Counted from the stretch's first letter, positions 45,631-57,860 are shown. The stretch: 64,000 bases of DNA from Saccopteryx bilineata (GCF_036850765.1 NC_089490.1:244044562-244108561); one strand, 5' to 3'. Notes: a model not told the origin generated them from the letters alone. A program made the numbers and translations.

Positions 45631-47818
45631 TAGCCTTAAAAAGATAAGATACAAAGGGGTGAGCAAATTTAATAAATACACCATTAGCTTGGGAACAGCT
45701 ACAGGTTACCAATCAGATCTGCCTTAGTCCTGAGTAACCAGCTGACAAATTTTCGATGAAAACTGTTGTATCTATAAAGGATGGCTGAAGAGATACCCAA
45801 GCATTCATATGAATTTCAAAGATGGAAATGTGGGTATCGTGGGGTTACTGCCTTCTGACATGCCACAGAGGGGCACAGGATGCTGTTCTGCAAGACATAC
45901 AGAAGAAAATGCTGACTGAGCAACTACTATGTGCCAGGCACTGTTCTGGGCACAGGCAAGCCTCCTGAGCAGAAAGCAGACAAAATCCCTGCTTTTGTGA
46001 AACTCACTTTTAGGCGCATCCAGGAAACAAAGATGATAGGCGGAGAGAGGGAGCAAAGGAGCACAGCCACGTTTCCTGAGAACTGCCCAGGGGCTCTGTG
46101 TGAAACCTCGGTGGTTCTCCAACAAGCTTCCTGCTTGCCGATGCCCACTGGAGTGGGTGTCAGTTATCTGTGACCTGACGGGTCTTGACTGAGACCTACA
46201 GGAAATGTATCTGACTCTATATCCACAACCACTTGGGCAGAAAAGAAGGAACGTTTTAAGATCAGTAGGTCAGAAGCAAGGAGAATGAGAACATTTTCCT
46301 TGCCATCCTTCCATATACCAGTTCTCGAATTTCGGGTCTCTGAGTATCTTGTTTCCATAACAAGGAAGACTGGGAGAAGCTGCTTCCCCAGATATTTGGT
46401 ATGGCAGAGCAAAGGTTATACGATAGGCTGAGTTTTATGGTCTCTACCGCATCCAGGTATTATTAATATTGCTACATAACTGTGCGATAAGCAAGGAAGT
46501 ACCTTCTCCACCCAGGCTTACAATAATAAATAAAATCATTCCAAAACAAGAAAGAAAGAAAAAACCCTCTTTGCCCCAGGAGCTTAGAGGGGAGGTAAGT
46601 GAAACAACACAGGAAAGAAATACGGCCTGAGATGAGTTCAGGAAGTTTTAAATAGATCATGTCAGAGCGTGGCTGGGTTTCCAGGGGCTTTTGGAGAGAG
46701 CAAAGGAAAAGCTACTTGGATGGCGATTAGGCTGGTGTGCTCAGCAGAGGGGCGCTGGTCCTAGGACAGCGTGTACCTCGTCCTCCAAGGAGCTTGCCCG
46801 TCCTCCTCGGGCTTTTCATTTTGGAATCAACCTATTAAGTAAGAGGATAAAGAGAGATTAAAAACAATTTACAGAAGCACCTTGCTGTTTCGCCAAATCT
46901 ACTTTTATTTTAATGACTCTGACATGAGATGCAGATCTTTCCATTTTCCACTGGCTGATTAATTTCCTGTTGACTCCGAAGGTAACTGAAAACCTTTTGG
47001 ATGGAGTAGAAATAGCCTAATGCAAGTGATTCTTGGTAATGGATTGAGTCACTTGAGGCCAGCCCATAGGGCTGCCTTTGAGCACTGGTTGATTTAAAAT
47101 GGGCCCACCAATAAACATATTCAACATAGAGTCATTCCTCTGCTTTTCTCAGAGCTAATCCAAGTTGTGAAATCAGCTCTGACTGCTCCCATCCTCCTGC
47201 CCAGTCCCCTTCTTTGACTTTTCCCATCAGTCTGGACACTTTCCTCACTCTCTGCAGGTCCAGGTTCCTGCACGTCACCACATTATCACAACCCACTGAA
47301 AAGAATATGCTTGTATATAAGTCACGTACACTTGACTATGAATTTAAGTCAGAATACTTCTCCTAAGGTACCCACATATTAATCCTTGCATTTGAATGGG
47401 GGAGGGGTTTAAGAGAAAACGTGATGGGCTGCTTCTTCAAAGACTCCACTTTAGGCTTCATGCAAAAAGCCTTGGTTTTCTGGGCCAGAAACTTCACTTG
47501 TTAGTCTTATTTTTTAAATTCTATTAACACCAGAAGTTTCACTAGATACATTTCTAAAGTTCACCCTGCTCTTAAAGCTATGGATTCCCAACATTAGAAG
47601 GGTATTTGAGCAGAGTGGGGGCCTCCCCATGTCCCTGAGCCAGTCCCACTGTGTTCGGCCCCTCCATCTCCATGCCAGGAGATCCAAAGACACCTCCTAG
47701 CAACGGATATCCCATGTCTTCAGATCTTCTCTCTGAGAAACTGCCTGCCAGCACTTTATGCAAGAAAAGTTACATTCATTGTTATGAGTATCTACTCACA
47801 TCTAAAATTCCTAATATT
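45628..47818. other. Low-copy DNA; ancient repeat at about 45910-46020; candidate conserved block 46870-47170
   Basis: 45910-46020 begins TGAGCAACTACTATGTGCCA, an ancient repeat phrase. 46870-47170 is non-repetitive, with AT-rich homeobox-like motifs (CTGATTAATTTCC, TGGATTGAGTCAC, GGTTGATTTAAAATG) of the kind seen in conserved enhancers. There is no gene. Confidence 0.4.
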
Positions 47819-48197
47819 GCCCTGGCTAGCTTGCTCAGCAATAGAGTGTCGGCCCAATGTGTGAATGTCCCAGGTTTGATTCCTGGTCAGGGTACACAGA
47901 AGAAGCAGTCATCTGCTTCTCCACCCCTTCCTTCCCTTCTCCCTTCTTTTTCTCTCTCTCTCTCTCTTCCCCTGCCACAGCCATGGCTGGGTGAAGCAAG
48001 TTGGCCCCAGGCACTGAGGATAGCTCCATGGCCTCCGCCTCAGGCGCTAAAATAGCTCAGTTGCTGAGCAATGGAGCAACAGCCCCAGATGGGCAGAGTA
48101 TCGTCCCATAGTGGGCTTGCCAGTTGGATCCCACTCAGGGTGCATGCATGAGTCTGTCTCTCTGCCTCCCCACTTCTCACTGAAGAAAAATAAAAAC
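47819..48197 (+). mobile_element. VES-type SINE, diverged
   Basis: Head GCCCTGGCTAGCTTGCTCAG, B box GGTTTGATTCCTGGTCAGGG, then AAGAAGCAGTCATCTGCTTC, a TC-rich body and ACTTCTCACTGAAGAAAAAT. It has many substitutions relative to the young copies and an internal deletion near 47985-48000. Confidence 0.88.
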
Positions 48198-48875
48198 CTA
48201 ACGTTAACTTCCTAATGCAACCTAATACAGTGTGACCACCAAAAATACGTTTAAAACTAAGAAATGAAGAAACACACAAGCTTTAAGCTTCAGTCAAATC
48301 CCTTTCTGTGGAACTGCCAACGCGCTCCTGTCCCCAGGTATGCACTTCCCGCACAGCTCTCCAGACAGGACAGTGGTCTATGACTTTGGGTACACATTAA
48401 ATCCCTGGAGGAGCTTTTAGAAGTCCTGAGCCTAGGTCATCTCCCAGACCATTTGCATTAGCCTTTCTCTGTGCATCAACCCCACCTTCTCCAGCACAAT
48501 GGCCCAAACACCAGTGCTGGACGTTGCTGTAAAATACAGCTTGTTTTGCCTTTGCTTTAATCCCCTTTCCCACCGTAAAAGAGATCAACTGTCCCCTTTC
48601 TCTGTCACAAATCTTCATACAGCCTTTTTCTTGCTAATTCCCACTGTTAGCACGCTCTCTGGCTCTCGCTAGTTTGTACCCAGACGGCTGAACTTCCCAC
48701 CTCCTTTGCAGCCACCCCGCTGCCTTCCACTTAGAAACACCCAGACACAGTATAAGGTGAACTTCATCCTCACCTGCTGAGTTTCCATCTCCAATCTGCC
48801 AGGGCATAATTATTTTGCTCTGGAAAATCTTCATCAAAGGAATTTGCATGCTCTTTTCCTTTCTAAGGCTAAACT
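48198..48875. other. Low-copy DNA, no gene recognised
   Basis: Frames here are short and domainless. Nothing was named. Confidence 0.4.
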
Positions 48876-48879
48876 TATT

Positions 48880-49440
48880 ATATATTTGTTAAGTATCTAT
48901 TGCAATGTAACAGTATTACCACAAATTTACTAGCTTATGACAACATACATTATCTCACAGCTCCTGTGTGTCAGAGTCCAGAACAACTTAGTTGGGGCCT
49001 ATGCCTAGTCCTCAAAGGCTCTCATCACTGTCAGTTGGGGTTGCAGCCTCATCTGAGGCCCAACTGGAGAAGACTCCGCTTTCCAGCTCATTTGGGTTGA
49101 TGGCAGCATTCAGTTCCCTGCAGTTGCAGGATTGGGAACTTCTGTTTCCTGTTGGCCAGTAGCCAGAGGCTACCCTGAGCAAACACATTCTGTACAGACA
49201 GCTCACAACAGCGACAGCTTTCTTTATTCAAAGGCAGCAAGAGAGGGGGCTCCTCACAAAGTGGGAATTATAACCATACTAATGTGATCAATTATACATC
49301 ATCATAATCTCATTCTCTTTGCTGTGTCCAGTTGGTCAGAAGCAAGCCACAGGGCCTGTCCACACTCAAGGGAAGGAATAAGCGCATGACCAGCAGGAGG
49401 CAAAGGCTGTGAAGCCACCTTAGAGCTTGTCTTCCTCGGT
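48880..49440 (+). mobile_element. Ancient interspersed repeat, LTR- or DNA-transposon-like
   Basis: TATTGCAATGTAACAGTATT...ATTATCTCACAGCTCCTGTG...GTTGCAGCCTCATCTGAGGC...GTCAGAAGCAAGCCACAGGG...CACACTCAAGGGAAGGAATA is a familiar mammalian repeat order that I cannot name with certainty. Confidence 0.5.
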
Positions 49441-51009
49441 GGGCTGTGGGCACCCACCTCCCTGCAGCTTCTTCTGAATCTCCCCTCTTCCCCACCTCTT
49501 CTCCCACCTGCCAGTCTCTGTCCGGGCTGCTCCAAACTTGAAGTGCAAGGGAAGAAAATTTCTTCCACCCCACCCCTTATACCAAGGATATTGGAAGGCA
49601 TTTGGGCAGAAAGCCTTCATTGCTTGTTAAAGTGATACGATTTGGCAACGTAATTCAGAGCACAGAGAGGTCAAGTCCCCCTTAACATAAAGAAGCCTCA
49701 GTACTGGTTCACAAGAAACAGAATCAAATGTATGTGGTCGGAGGAATACAAGTTTATCATGATAATCAAACGGTTATAGTTGGAGGGAAATTAATCCTTG
49801 TTAAAATGAGGTGGGTTTAATTTTGGACATTCAAAGAGAGAGAGTAAGACATAAGCCAGAGTTAGAGCCCTTTTTTTCTTTCTCACTGGCCAAAGCTTAC
49901 CCCAGTATGTGCACTACTCCCCCATACCAGTCATCTTAGGGTCCAGAAAGTACTACTTTTGCTGCCTACCCAGCAGAAGGTAGGCCAAGAAGAAAGGCAT
50001 TACAGAAGGTGCAAACCATAAGAAAGTACAAATGATGTAGGCCTTGATCATTCCTCTGCAGAGTGGCAAAGGTATAGATGCAGGGATATGAGAGCACAAA
50101 TCAGAATTAGCTTCAGCTGTAAGAAAGAAAAATTACCAAGTAAGCGTGACTTAATCAAGAAAGAAGATGGTCTCTCTTATGTTCCAAAAGTCTGTGGGTG
50201 GGCACAGCAAGGCTGGCAACCAGCCCATGAGGGTCAGGGAAGCAGGCTCTGTCCCTATGCTGCTCTTCCATATGCAGTCTGATGGTCAAAGTGGCTGCTA
50301 GAGCCCTGGGCATTGCTTCTGCCTTCCAGTCAGTAGGAAGGAAAAGGGAGAGGAGAAAAGTACCTTCCTCTCCATTTAAGGACACATTGTGAAAAGCCCG
50401 ACCTGGCTCCCAGGAAATCTTAGAAATGTAGTCTCTATTAAGGCACTTTATTAAACATCTAGATGAACATCAGCTATCTAAAAATGAGTGATATGCCTCC
50501 TGGGGGACAACAGCAGCCTCTGACACTGGTGTGGTAACATGGAAATGCACCCCAGTTAGCCCTTCCTGAGAGGACTCCCCGTCCCGGCTTCAGGAGTGCT
50601 GTCAGTGCATGGCCTTCAGCTCCTGTGCTGAGGTCAGCCTCAGCTGCAGGGACCACCTGGCCCAAGAACCTGCTCACATCCAGTGACTGAGATGGGGACA
50701 TGGCAGTTGGCCGTTCCACCTGGTGTGGGACCACTTGAACAGGTCATTTGAACTCCAGAGCCCCAGCCCCCACCATGGAATTGGCTGAGGTTACCATTGG
50801 GAGACTCCAGAGTTCTGTTTCTCCTTTACCCCAATCCCGGCCCACTCCCTCCTTTCACAGCTGTGGACCCCAAGTGCACTACCTAATAAACATCCAGTGC
50901 CCCAAACTCTGCCTCCCACGGAACGCACATGCACTAACTGGGGGAGAGGACACAGAGAGAAGACTATAGGCAGTAAATAGAGAAGAGGAAGAGGAAGGAA
51001 ACAGGTAAA
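49441..51009. other. Low-copy DNA, no gene recognised
   Basis: C/T-rich sequence at 49450-49580 and otherwise mixed composition. Domainless frames on both strands. Confidence 0.4.
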
Positions 51010-51058
51010 TCCACAAGGGACACTTATTGGTCAGTGCTCTCCAGAAAAAAATGGAACC

Positions 51059-51107
<49 letters not shown>

Positions 51108-51457
51108 GATAAAGAGATTTATCTTTACAAAATTCAGAGGCTAGTGAACCCCAATGTGGGCTGGCAGGCTTGAGAGCCAAGAAAACCAATAGGCAGATGA
51201 AGTTCAAAGACAGTCTTCTAGAAAATCCCCTCTTGCTTGAGGAAGCTGGTATTTTTATTCTACTCAGCCTTCAACTGATTGAATGAGGCCCACCCACATC
51301 ATGGAGAGCAGTCTGCTTACTCCCAGTTCACAGATTTTAATGCTATCTCATCTAAAGATAACCTCAAGGTGATACATAAAATTTACCATCAGAGACACTC
51401 CATCAAGGTTCAGGATACTCCCTTCTGGAACTTCCATGGATATCCCTTCATCCTCCA

Positions 51458-51458
<1 letters not shown>
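51010..51458. mobile_element. Ancient interspersed repeat with internal microsatellite
   Basis: ATTGGTCAGTGCTCTCCAGA, then (TG)n at 51062-51104, CAGCCTTCAACTGATTGAAT, GAGGCCCACCCACATCATGG and TCTGCTTACTCCCAGTTCAC. The second half matches the same family as 62930-63300. Confidence 0.5.
51062..51104 (+). repeat. (TG)n microsatellite
   Basis: About 21 perfect TG units. A complementary (CA)n run lies 355 bp downstream. Confidence 0.97.

Positions 51459-51459
<1 letters not shown>

Positions 51460-51499
<40 letters not shown>
51460..51499 (+). repeat. (AC)n microsatellite
   Basis: About 20 perfect AC units, complementary in sense to the (TG)n run at 51062-51104. Confidence 0.97.
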
Positions 51500-51501
<2 letters not shown>

Positions 51502-52129
51502 TGAGTGGTACAAGAAAGCAAGCTGCCTGATTTCAGCATCCCTTCCCCTGCCCTGTAAAGCTGTAAGACTTTATAGAATCGTTGGGTGAAGGACTGTTCC
51601 AGACATTTTAACATCAAAAATACAAAAGGAATGTCTTTCTCCACCAGGACAGATATGACAGCAGCTGTTGAGGGGATGTGTGGGCCATGGAGAGTGTGTG
51701 TACAAGCAATAAGCAAGCCAGGAAGGGCCATCCTTCCCTACTTTCTGTGCCCAGGTGAGTGTTCTCGCCAAGGTAGCAGCAGCAAAGGGCTGCGCGGCCG
51801 CCCAGCACATCCTCCCAGCTCCAGGCTGACCTAATGCCATCCCTTCTCCAACGTCCCCACCCTTATATGTCCTCTTGGAACTCCTTTTTGTTCTATATAG
51901 ATCAAGTTCAGTGTATATTACAGCCATTTTTGTCTTTTCTCTTACATTACTGGCAGCCTGACTGCAGAGGTGATCCCTACTCTCTCACATGCACCTACAT
52001 GGGCAAAGGATGCTCTGACTTCTCATTGCCTTCAAAAAGGTCAGGACCAAGATCCTACCATTAGGAACACAGACGATACCAGAAAGGATGTCAGTAAGGT
52101 TACTATATCTTCCTTGTCCAAAAAGTTTA
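51500..52129. other. Low-copy DNA, no gene recognised
   Basis: Frames of up to 118 codons are without domains. It contains GCGCGGCCGCC at about 51792, an isolated CpG cluster. Confidence 0.4.
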
Positions 52130-52131
52130 TA

Positions 52132-52258
52132 CACGGTGTGGCCAAAGTAGGTTTACAGTTGTGAGTACACAGAACACAATATATTCTTATATTATTATTT
52201 ATTTATTATTGTATTATTTTCCATATGAACAACTGTAAACCTACTTTTCCCCACCTTG
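52132..52258. mobile_element. 127 bp mariner-type MITE
   Basis: Terminal inverted repeats of about 33 bp: the left end reads CACGGTGTGGCCAAAGTAGG and the right end reversed reads CAAGGTGGGGAAAAGTAGG, both followed by TTTACAGTTGT. TA duplications lie at 52130-52131 and 52259-52260. The centre is AT-rich (TTATTATTTATTTATTATT). It is non-autonomous. Confidence 0.85.
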
Positions 52259-52389
52259 TATATTCTATAAATGATAATAAAAGACTTAGAAAAAGTCAAC
52301 TGCTTGTCCTCCATGTCTTGAGGGATTTGCCCCAAGCTGACATTTTATCTGCTTATATATAATAGTCATCTCTCCCTACCCCAATGCCT

Positions 52390-53105
52390 GTCAAAAGTGC
52401 AATCATATATGAAAAGATGCTCAGTCTCACTAATCAAAGAAATGGAAACTAAAACCACAATGAGGTATCACCTCACACCTGTCAGAATAACTGTCATCAA
52501 TAAATCAACATACAACAAGTGTTGGCAAGGACCTGGAGGAAAGGAACTCTCGTGCATTGTTGGACAGAATGCAGACTGGTGCAGCCACTGTGGAAAGCAG
52601 TATGGAGTTTCCTCAAAAAATTAAACATGGAACTGCCTCTTGACCCATAAATTCTACTTCTGGGATGATATCTAAAGAAATCCGAAACACTGATTTAAGA
52701 TAAGATATGCACCCCTGTGTTCACTGCAGCATTATTTACAACAGCCAAGATTTGGAAGCAGCACAAGTGCCCATCAGTAGATGAGCGAATAAAAAAGCTG
52801 GGGTACACTTAAACAATGGAATGTTACTCAATCATAAAAAAAAGAAGAAAATCTTATCTTTTCTGACAGCATAGATGGACCTGGAGATTATTATGCTAAG
52901 TAAAATAAGCCAGTGAAAGAAAGGCAAATACCATATGCTTTCACTTATATGTAGAATCTAATGAACAAAATATCCTAACAAATAAAATGAAATCAAACAC
53001 ATAGATAGAGAACAGACTGACAGCTATCAGAGGGGAGAGGGGCAAGGGGCTTTGGAGACTAGGTGAAAAGATTAAGCAAAAAACCCAAAACTCATAGACA
53101 CATAT
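52390..53105 (+). mobile_element. Old L1 3' fragment (ORF2 C-terminus and 3' UTR)
   Basis: ATATGAAAAGATGCTCAGTC, AATGAGGTATCACCTCACAC, a degraded zinc-knuckle region (KCWQG..., about 52520-52570), GTTCACTGCAGCATTATTTA and CATATGCTTTCACTTATATG follow the L1 order. Frameshifted and inactive. Confidence 0.85.
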
Positions 53106-54580
53106 CTCCTCCAGACAAATACAGCTATACCTTCTGGCGCTGCAAACCACTGGAGGCTCTCCCCTCCCCTCCCTGCAGGCAAATGAATAATACATGAGGA
53201 TTTTCAGGAATTGCTAGAAGTATGACACCCACCCCACCTTTGCCAGATTTCCCGGAAGAATCCTGATTTCTTTCTGACAAATAAGTACATTAAGCATGTA
53301 ATGAAATTTGCTTTGATTTTTAGACTTCTGTAAAGGTTTCTTGTCCATCAAACCATTCATCAGATAAAATAACCCTGTGATGGCTCTTGCATCCTGACGG
53401 CTTGTTTGGAAACGTGGGGACTGCCACCCCGTGTAAAGAATGACCTGGAAGATGAGAAAACAGCTAGAGCAGCGGGTGCAGGCCTGGTCTCTGGCTCTTC
53501 CCACCCCTCCACCCCAGCCCAGGTCAAGGGGGGCACGAAGGGCAAACGTCTTCACTCCACTTGGGCACACGACCACGGGGAGCATCCTGTTCTCTTCTCA
53601 TAAAGCAAATTTTATTTGCCTTTTGGAGAAGATCAAGCTGACTCATTGTTCCTTCCAAGGATTGCATGATGGCCTGCCACAGGCCACAAATTCAACTGAG
53701 TCACCAGGGCTGCCCTGCCAGCTGCAGTCATTCAATCGTATTGAACGCCCAGGGGTCCTAGGAAACTAAACCAACATGTGCAATCAGACAGCAGGGTCCA
53801 GACCAGAGCAACAGCCGCCGGGGTCTCACTGCTGTGCCCTCATGCATTTCCCCAGAACGCCCGCTGGCCCCTCTAGCTCGGTTCTTGATTCTTCCCGCGG
53901 GTTCAGCCTCCCTCCCTCTGTCCAGCCCCACGTTTCCAGTGCGCTCCACATGCGAGCGCGGGTTACTGAGTCACTGGCCCTGGAGGCTGCCGCCGCTTTC
54001 TGGTGGCGGGCGAAAGGATCGCACCCACAATCCCCAGCCAGAGCGTGCTGTGCTCCCCACCCTTCCTTCCTGTCACCTTCCGATTTATTTCCTGTAAGCT
54101 GTGACCCTTTCTTGGGAACATTAATTAGCCACAATGTGTTTTTTTTTTTATTAGAATTCTAGTGAAGTGATATCCGTATGACTCACACTTTGCAGTTTAA
54201 AACTGTACGTATTTACTACGTTTGATGAAGGCGGATGAGCGTTTTGCTAGATGCTTACTGTATGGATTTATGACCATCTGTAACCATTCTGGGAAAGAAA
54301 AAAACCAGCACCACTAGCTTTTAGTGAGGCTTTGCCATATCACTAAAACCCTGAGCGAAAACATATGGGATGAAATAGCTTTACATGATCTCATAAATGC
54401 CTTTATTTAGGAATACAACAGATTTCTTAATGTGAGTTTTAAGAATAAAGTTCACACCACCCTTAGAAATTATATTCTACCACTTCTTGCTTAATAAGAG
54501 AGGGATTTTACAATCTATATTATTATCTAAGGAATTTTATAATCTATGCATACTATCATGAGCTTGTTAAATAGACTGTG

Positions 54581-54583
<3 letters not shown>
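53106..54583. other. Low-copy DNA; GC-rich CpG-bearing block at about 53790-54020
   Basis: 53790-54020 is enriched in CpG and G+C relative to its surroundings (GCGCTCCACATGCGAGCGCG at 53940-53959). It is short for a CpG island. Frames over it (128 aa plus, 102 aa minus) show no domain. 54130-54520 is AT-rich and may be an old LINE remnant. Confidence 0.4.

Positions 54584-54644
<61 letters not shown>
54584..54644 (+). repeat. (TA)n microsatellite, ~61 bp
   Basis: About 30 uninterrupted AT/TA units, able to form a cruciform. A second shorter (TA)n, mixed with ACAC, is at 54978-55018. Confidence 0.97.
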
Positions 54645-54646
<2 letters not shown>

Positions 54647-56190
54647 GCCCAGGGTCTAAGTGAGTTCAGGCCTAAATGATTTAATTAAAAATTGAAGATG
54701 TAACTTATGGCACTTGAGTTTGCTGATGTTTACTGCCAAAGGCAGCGTTTTGCTCAGACAGAGAGAAGTGTAGATTCTCCAAGAGTGAAATAGGCATGTA
54801 TCAGACGGACATGGTATTTTAAGAGTTCCTATAATTGCTCTAATAAGTGTCTTTAGGGGAGTTTCAGAACAAGTGAATTCACAGTGCAGTCATGAAAAGC
54901 CATAGATGTACATTTTTATTCTCAGCTTTTCTTCTAGTTTGGGTTTTTATGTTTCTTCTTACCTTGTTGTGAAAAAAAAATATATATATATATATATAGA
55001 TGTATACATATACACACATATTTTTTAAGTTTTCTTTTCATTCCTGTTTTTCACTTTTTACATATTACTTTCATAAAGTATTTTCTCCCTTCTATTTTCT
55101 GAAATATGTTGTCTGTCGTTACCAGCAGCCTATTTGTGTCTCAGACGCTGTGCACTTGCTCATGAGACTTCCTTCCTGGAATATAAGCTGATGATCTTTC
55201 CCTGGCCGAGCCCTTCCTTCAACCTTGTGTCCTCAACAAGAAGCCCTGACCACTGTCGGGAGCCCCTAGGCATGAAGGAGGGCAAGGCCAGAAGGCAGAA
55301 ATGAGTGGAACCCAACCAGGACACGTAAGCAGACTACTGGGCACGTGCGTGCGGAGATGCTGGGACCTAGCTGAAGCCCAGGGTCGCCCGGAAAGCTTGG
55401 GGCACACAGATCGTTCTGTGACTGAGGAAGCTGTGGCCACACAAAGATGCTAAGTACATAAACTTTGTCTCCGTTCTAGATCTTTCCTCTGTACTCTTGC
55501 AGACCACCTGCCCCATCCCACTCATGACTGGCTCCCCACAGGGCTCTCTCTGAGCAGGGCCACTGTACCATGGATTCTTCCTCCAACTTTGCCAATTCAA
55601 ACCTCTCCATCACATTTGTGGTTTAAGGGGAGTCTTTTGTGCCCTCAGGCAAAGGACTCAGTAATTTGGAAGCCTAGAGACTCTGCAGGGTGTTAAGTGG
55701 CATTGCCTTAAGTCAAAGTTCCCTTGGTGTCTGGACCACAAAGCGCTTCCGAGCCTACACTGTCCCAACCACCCACGGGGCCTTTTGTTCCCCCAAGGAA
55801 GCTGGGGAGGATGGAGAAGGGCCGGCCGGTCCCCTGGAGGTGAGGGATACCAGCCCTCAGCAGAGGGCCAAGGTCAGGATCTCCCCACTGGCTGACAAGC
55901 TCTGGAGCACGGAACGGAGCCCGTGTGAACCTCTCCATCATTGTCCCTCTCATTCTTCTGCAAAAGTGGCCCTTCCTCCCCAAATCCCTGAACAACTTCT
56001 GGGAGTCACAAGTCTAAGATCCCCAGAATGTGCCTCATGAATGGACAAAACCCAGGGCCTAAAACCTTTCTCATTGCCAATTGTGATCAACCAAGAAGGT
56101 GACAGGGGAAAAAAGAAACAGTTCCCACAAAGACAGAGGCCAGAGGCTTAGCTGACGTTGGTGAGGTGCCTGGCTCACGCTGGGAGGCGC
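54645..56190. other. Low-copy DNA, no gene recognised; possible L2 traces near 55160-55260
   Basis: The TTCCTGGAATATAAGCTGAT...CAACAAGAAGCCCTGACCAC stretch is reminiscent of L2. Frames here (for example 116 aa at 55690-56040) have no domain. Confidence 0.4.
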
Positions 56191-56345
56191 AGGGCGAGAG
56201 TTTCTCCCTGTGACTACTCCAGCCTCTGCCGCAGCAGGCCGGACCCGGACCTGGACCCGGACCCGGGAGCCAGGGCGGACCTGGGACCAGGAGCTGAGTG
56301 CCAGGTCACGCGTTAGCCTGCGGCGCCACCTAGCACAACCAGCTG
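56190..56345 (+). promoter_or_regulatory. Small CpG-rich block with CTCF-like motif
   Basis: CpG and G+C are dense, with a four-copy hexamer tandem (GGACCC/GGACCT, about 56240-56266). GCGCCACCTAGCACA (56323-56337) resembles the reverse CTCF core (GCGCCACCTNGTGG). About 150 bp is below usual island length. The function is inferred only. Confidence 0.35.
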
Positions 56346-57100
56346 GTACTCAGACACGGAGCCCAGAGGTTTTGGGTTCTTTGTTTTTGTTTCTTCCACA
56401 ACCGGAAAAGGGGGTTTCCATTTCATTCACAGAGTTCTGGGAAATGAAATTGGTAGAAAACCTTTCTTGCACATGATGGAAAACATTTATTAGCATCTAA
56501 TGAGAAAATGTGGCCCAAAGGCAGCTAGAATCAAAACGTCCAAGAAGAGGCGTCAAGCTCTCCAAACTTGCATTTTCTCCCTGGGAACAGCTGTGACTAT
56601 GCAGTTTTTGCTTCAAGAGTAACCTGATTTTGCCTATAGTTACATATTTTGTATATTCTGAAACTGGCAAAGAACTACCATTTCTCCTGTGCTCTCTCCT
56701 GTCCCCTTTTTTCTTCTCTCTCCCAGGTCAGACTGGCCTCCGGAGGATGCCAAGCAGTCCGACTGGAATGGAGGCTCACCACGACCGGTTCCATGGGCAA
56801 GTGCAGGTAGAGTGCCTTCCAGGGAAACGCTGATGACTCTCCAATGCCGTAGTGGCCCTTTGGGCTCCACTTGCTCCCGCAAATCCATCCCTGTGAGGAA
56901 ACACGTGCCACGTGTGCTGAAACGGCAGCTGAGCAAGAGACCCCGGTGTACTCTCACCACATGGGCACCCCAAAGCTTAAGCAGCCCTTCCCAGCTGGCA
57001 CAGGTAGCACTCTGAGGGAAACAGAGACTCAGGGAGGCATCTAAGCAAAAGCTGCTTTGATGACCACATTGGAAAGAGACAGTCTTTGCCTTTTAAAGGG
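56346..57100. other. Low-copy DNA, no gene recognised
   Basis: Frames of about 100 codons on both strands at 56640-57015 lack domains. Confidence 0.4.
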
Positions 57101-57104
57101 TCAG

Positions 57105-57305
57105 GAGTGTGGACGTTGTACCCTTGGACTCTGGAGCCAAACACCTGGATTCCACATCCACTTCTCTGTTACCTAAGCTCTACTATGTTCTGTATTCAAT
57201 GAGGATAATTCTAGTACCTATTCCATAGGGTCTTGGTGCATATTGAATGAGATAAACCATACAAAGTGCTTAGGATAAGGCCCGGCACTTCATATTAGCT
57301 AAAGT
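57105..57305 (+). mobile_element. MIR SINE
   Basis: GACTCTGGAGCCAAACACCT, TTCCACATCCACTTCTCTGT, GAGGATAATTCTAGTACCTA, CCATAGGGTCTTGGTGCATA, TGAATGAGATAAACCATACA and AGTGCTTAGGATAAGGCCCG match MIR in order. Confidence 0.85.
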
Positions 57306-57847
57306 TTCATACCCCAGCATTTAAAGGAGCAAACTCAAGCTCCTTATACTGTAATAAACCGCCGCGGCAGCCTTCCCACCTGGGCCGTCTTCATCAATTC
57401 GCACAGGGAGGTGTGCCTGCAGAACAAGGCACAGTGGCAGTTTATCTGGCTAGCCCCACCCTGGCAGCAGAAACAGGAGGAGGTATACAGTATTTAAAAC
57501 TTCTTTTAGGAGGAAGCATGCCCAAAAGTTTACAGACCACTGACTTAAATGGATGCTAAGCTAATGCCGGCAGCTGACTGACAGTCAAGGTTTTTCATTT
57601 CACCTGCCGTTAGGATCATTCTCCAGAGCCCAGCGCCATCTTGGGTTGGTTCGGTGAACTTTCCCGGCCAGTCCCGTGGCAACAGGGCTTCCCTTTATGT
57701 TTTACTTTTTTGATTGTAAGTTTCCTGAGTTCAAGGATCCTGACTGGACATTTTATGCCCCAAACTATAAACTCTTATGTAATTTTGATTTAAACATCTT
57801 GATAATTTGGAAAGTGATGCCTTTTCTGAATCATATTAACATGATTA
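57306..57847. other. Low-copy DNA, no gene recognised
   Basis: No repeat or exon recognised. The phrase CCAGCGCCATCTTGGGTTGG at about 57630 is a YY1-like motif in isolation. Confidence 0.4.
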
Positions 57848-57860
57848 AGAGTCAGATATT

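Noticed and set aside
53440..54162. Pair of frames of 109 and 128 codons in GC-rich DNA
   Set aside because: Antisense frames of similar length overlap; there are no domains. The GC-rich block is kept as a possible regulatory site only.
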